From positions 1-7,276 of the forward strand of contig SBAY01000289.1 of assembly GCA_005239945.1 (NCBI GenBank): a stretch of 7,276 bases of DNA, read 5' to 3'. Below, piece after piece: positions 6,028-7,276 of the stretch. The stretch comes from Nitrospira sp. Lineage in GTDB: Bacteria; UBA9089; CG2-30-40-21; SBAY01. Below the pieces are notes generated by a model. It was not told the origin of the DNA. It saw only the letters and a program-made list of their open reading frames with translations, and searched no databases. Both the position numbers and the translations under genes were made by a program. Within the stretch, counting starts at the first letter, position 1. Every line of letters begins with the position of its first letter.

Positions 6028-6426
6028 TCAAAGCATTACAATTTCAATGATCTTTTGTTCTCGAACTATTTTGAAATGTGAATCTGTTGTATATATCTTC
6101 TTACATTTATTGATAATAAAGGTAGCCAAAAGTAACGAGTCAACTGTTGGAATTCCTAATCCATGTCGATATCCCGCAGAAACTTCAGCAATCTCAACGG
6201 TTACAGGTACAAAATGAATATTTTCTATTTGCTTTGCTATTTCAATTAAATTTTTAGCTTCTTGAGATTGCCCTCTTTTATAAAAATGGACTAATAATTC
6301 ATTTAAAGTAATAGTTGAAATTATTAATTCATTTTCTTTTCTTTTAACAGACTCCCATACTTCTATCACTCCATATTTTTTGTTTGCAAGTGCAATCAAG
6401 AAACCTGTATCTGCTCCTAAAAACAT
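6028..6426 (-). CDS. vapC: PIN-domain ribonuclease toxin (VapC type)
   Basis: VapC toxins are magnesium-dependent ribonucleases that cleave tRNA or rRNA and are held inactive by their antitoxin. The 132-residue protein has the PIN acidic set: Asp6 (FLGADTGFL), Glu43 (LNEL), Asp96 (TVDSLLLA) and Asp115 (TTDSHF), with the expected spacing, and no catalytic residue appears lost. ATG 6426 overlaps the antitoxin's end by ten bases, the usual arrangement in toxin-antitoxin pairs, and a GGAAGAGAAG ribosome site lies upstream inside the antitoxin gene. Its stop is immediately followed by pepP, so it probably shares the aroQ transcript. The RNA target cannot be read from the sequence. Confidence 0.9.
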   Translation of the reverse strand: MFLGADTGFLIALANKKYGVIEVWESVKRKENELIISTITLNELLVHFYKRGQSQEAKNLIEIAKQIENIHFVPVTVEIAEVSAGYRHGLGIPTVDSLLLATFIINKCKKIYTTDSHFKIVREQKIIEIVML

Positions 6427-6650
6427 CTATCTTCTCTTCCTTTTTCAACCTCTTTCCAATCAATACCATTTAATCCTTTTCCAAGGAGTTCAATAAATTT
6501 ATCATATATATCATCTTTTCTTATTCTTAATCCTCTCCTTTCCTCAGAAACCGTTACTTTTTCTATAGGTGTCCATCCATACCTTTTTATAAAATTTTTA
6601 GGGATTAAAATTGACCCATCCTTATTAACTTGAACGGTAACACTTGCCAT
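6417..6650 (-). CDS. AbrB/MazE-fold antitoxin partner of the PIN toxin
   Basis: The 77-residue protein has an N-terminal swapped-hairpin DNA-binding domain (about 3-45: VTVQVNKDGSILIPKNFIKR, then GWTPIEKVTVSEE and GLRIRK), as in AbrB, MazE and SpoVT. A charged C-terminal tail (46-77) would be the part that wraps the toxin. Partnered with a PIN toxin it acts as a VapB-type antitoxin and probably represses its own operon by binding DNA. It starts two bases after the aroQ stop, with its ribosome site inside the end of aroQ, and overlaps the toxin start by ten bases. No separate promoter is visible, so autoregulation would have to act on the aroQ promoter or on an internal one not recognised here. 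Confidence 0.87.
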   Translation of the reverse strand: MASVTVQVNKDGSILIPKNFIKRYGWTPIEKVTVSEERRGLRIRKDDIYDKFIELLGKGLNGIDWKEVEKGREDRCF

Positions 6651-6652
6651 TT

Positions 6653-7105
6653 TTACAATTGACCTCCTGCTTTTGTTTCTTCTACTAATTCCATAGCGAA
6701 CCGAAGTGCCAAACTATAGCTTTTTGCTCCAAAACCGCTTATCTGCCCAAGACATACAGGGGCAATCAAGGATTTGTGCCTGAATTCCTCTCGTTTGTAG
6801 ATATTGGATATATGCACCTCAATCGTGGGAATATTCCTGGCCGCAATGGCATCAGCAATGGCAATACTCGTATGGGTAAAGGCACCCGGGTTGATTATAA
6901 TTGCCTTAGCCTCTGTCTTCCCAATCTCATCTACAATCTCACCTTCATGATTAGTCTGAATGATTTCCAACTCAATCTGTCTTTGTTTGGCTAATTTTTC
7001 TAATCCTTGATTAATCTCAGGCAAGGTTACCTTGCCATAAACCTCAGGCTCGCGTTTCCCTAATAAATTCAGATTAGGCCCGTGAATAACTAATATCTTT
7101 TTCAT
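6653..7105 (-). CDS. aroQ: 3-dehydroquinate dehydratase, type II
   Basis: It catalyses the third step of the shikimate pathway, dehydrating 3-dehydroquinate to 3-dehydroshikimate, in the cytoplasm as a dodecamer. The 150 residues match the family length. Active-site residues are all present: Arg18 and Tyr23 in LLGKREPEVYG on the flexible lid, Asn72 and Ala75 in INPGAFTH, His78, Asp85, His98 and Ser100 in EVHISNIYKREEFRH, and Arg109. The usual NHEGE and GFG motifs are also present. ATG 7105 is preferred; an in-frame GTG at 7108 directly before it would add one residue. A GAGAAAAAGG stretch provides the ribosome site. It is the first gene of a probable operon with the toxin-antitoxin pair and pepP. 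Confidence 0.96.
   Translation of the reverse strand: MKKILVIHGPNLNLLGKREPEVYGKVTLPEINQGLEKLAKQRQIELEIIQTNHEGEIVDEIGKTEAKAIIINPGAFTHTSIAIADAIAARNIPTIEVHISNIYKREEFRHKSLIAPVCLGQISGFGAKSYSLALRFAMELVEETKAGGQL
6662..6667 (-). promoter_or_regulatory. Ribosome binding site of the antitoxin inside aroQ
   Basis: GGAGGT on the minus strand lies within the last codons of aroQ, 11 bases before the antitoxin ATG at 6650. It supports translational coupling of the antitoxin to aroQ and fixes the antitoxin start. Confidence 0.75.
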
Positions 7106-7128
7106 CACCTTTTTCTCACTTGCTAAAT

Positions 7129-7157
7129 ATTATAGCATATTAATAAATAAAATGCAA
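7129..7157 (-). promoter_or_regulatory. Sigma70-type promoter of the aroQ operon
   Basis: On the minus strand TTGCAT (7152-7157) is separated by exactly 17 bases from a consensus TATAAT (7129-7134), which is preceded by TGC, an extended -10. Transcription would start near 7122, leaving a leader of about 17 bases before aroQ. This is the best promoter in the window and probably drives aroQ, the toxin-antitoxin pair and pepP. Confidence 0.85.
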
Positions 7158-7218
7158 TTATTTTTTTGGCAATACAGAAATTCCTCAACTTTTAGTAGTG
7201 GTTTAAAGAGAGATGTTT

Positions 7219-7268
7219 TTTAAGGGGAGAGAAACCCTTTTTGAAAAAAGTGTTTCTCTCCCCTTAAA
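7219..7268. repeat. Near-perfect 50-bp hairpin upstream of aroQ
   Basis: tttaaggggagagaaac (7219-7235) and gtttctctccccttaaa (7252-7268) are perfect 17-base inverted arms. The 16-base loop itself folds (ctttttgaaaaaag), so almost the whole 50 bases can pair. On the minus strand the stem is followed by A, not T; on the plus strand by aacccctctc, so it is not a standard terminator. It lies about 60 bases upstream of the aroQ promoter -35 box. Confidence 0.8.
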
Positions 7269-7276
7269 CCCCTCTC

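Noticed and set aside
6028..6650. Ordinary MazEF pair
   Set aside because: The antitoxin has a MazE/AbrB fold, but the toxin is a PIN protein with the four acidic residues, not a MazF fold.

Overview
This window is AT-rich bacterial DNA. Every convincing gene lies on the minus strand, so it reads from right to left. Several things suggest an uncultivated bacterium from a candidate phylum: the base composition, a secreted beta-helix protein with recent tandem repeats, and a different fold-back (inverted) repeat in nearly every gap between genes. Nothing in the sequence fixes the phylum, and the placement is inference.

Layout from right to left. At 7219-7268 there is a near-perfect hairpin. 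A strong sigma70-type promoter (7129-7157) drives aroQ (type II 3-dehydroquinate dehydratase). A toxin-antitoxin pair follows: an AbrB-fold antitoxin and a VapC-type PIN toxin, both tightly coupled to aroQ. Next is pepP (M24 family Xaa-Pro aminopeptidase), ending in a possible terminator (4807-4867). A truncated zinc-ribbon/TPM gene (4424-4657) stops inside a fold-back element (4298-4449). On the other side of that element a second zinc-ribbon gene begins (3402-4283); it encodes a multi-pass membrane protein with an HEIGH metalloprotease-like motif. A four-helix membrane protein of unknown function follows (2795-3250). A repeat-filled gap then leads to efp (elongation factor P, 1636-2196). After another repeat-filled gap comes the 5' part of a secreted beta-helix protein (839 down to the left edge, incomplete).

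The order aroQ - pepP - efp is a known conserved cluster in many bacteria. Here it has been opened at two points: the toxin-antitoxin pair sits between aroQ and pepP, and about 2.7 kb of zinc-ribbon, membrane-protein and repeat DNA sits between pepP and efp. The main unusual feature is the variety and density of fold-back repeats. At least seven unrelated ones lie in the gaps, and an eighth palindromic duplication lies in frame inside pepP. No CRISPR array, tRNA, rRNA, transposase or phage gene was seen.
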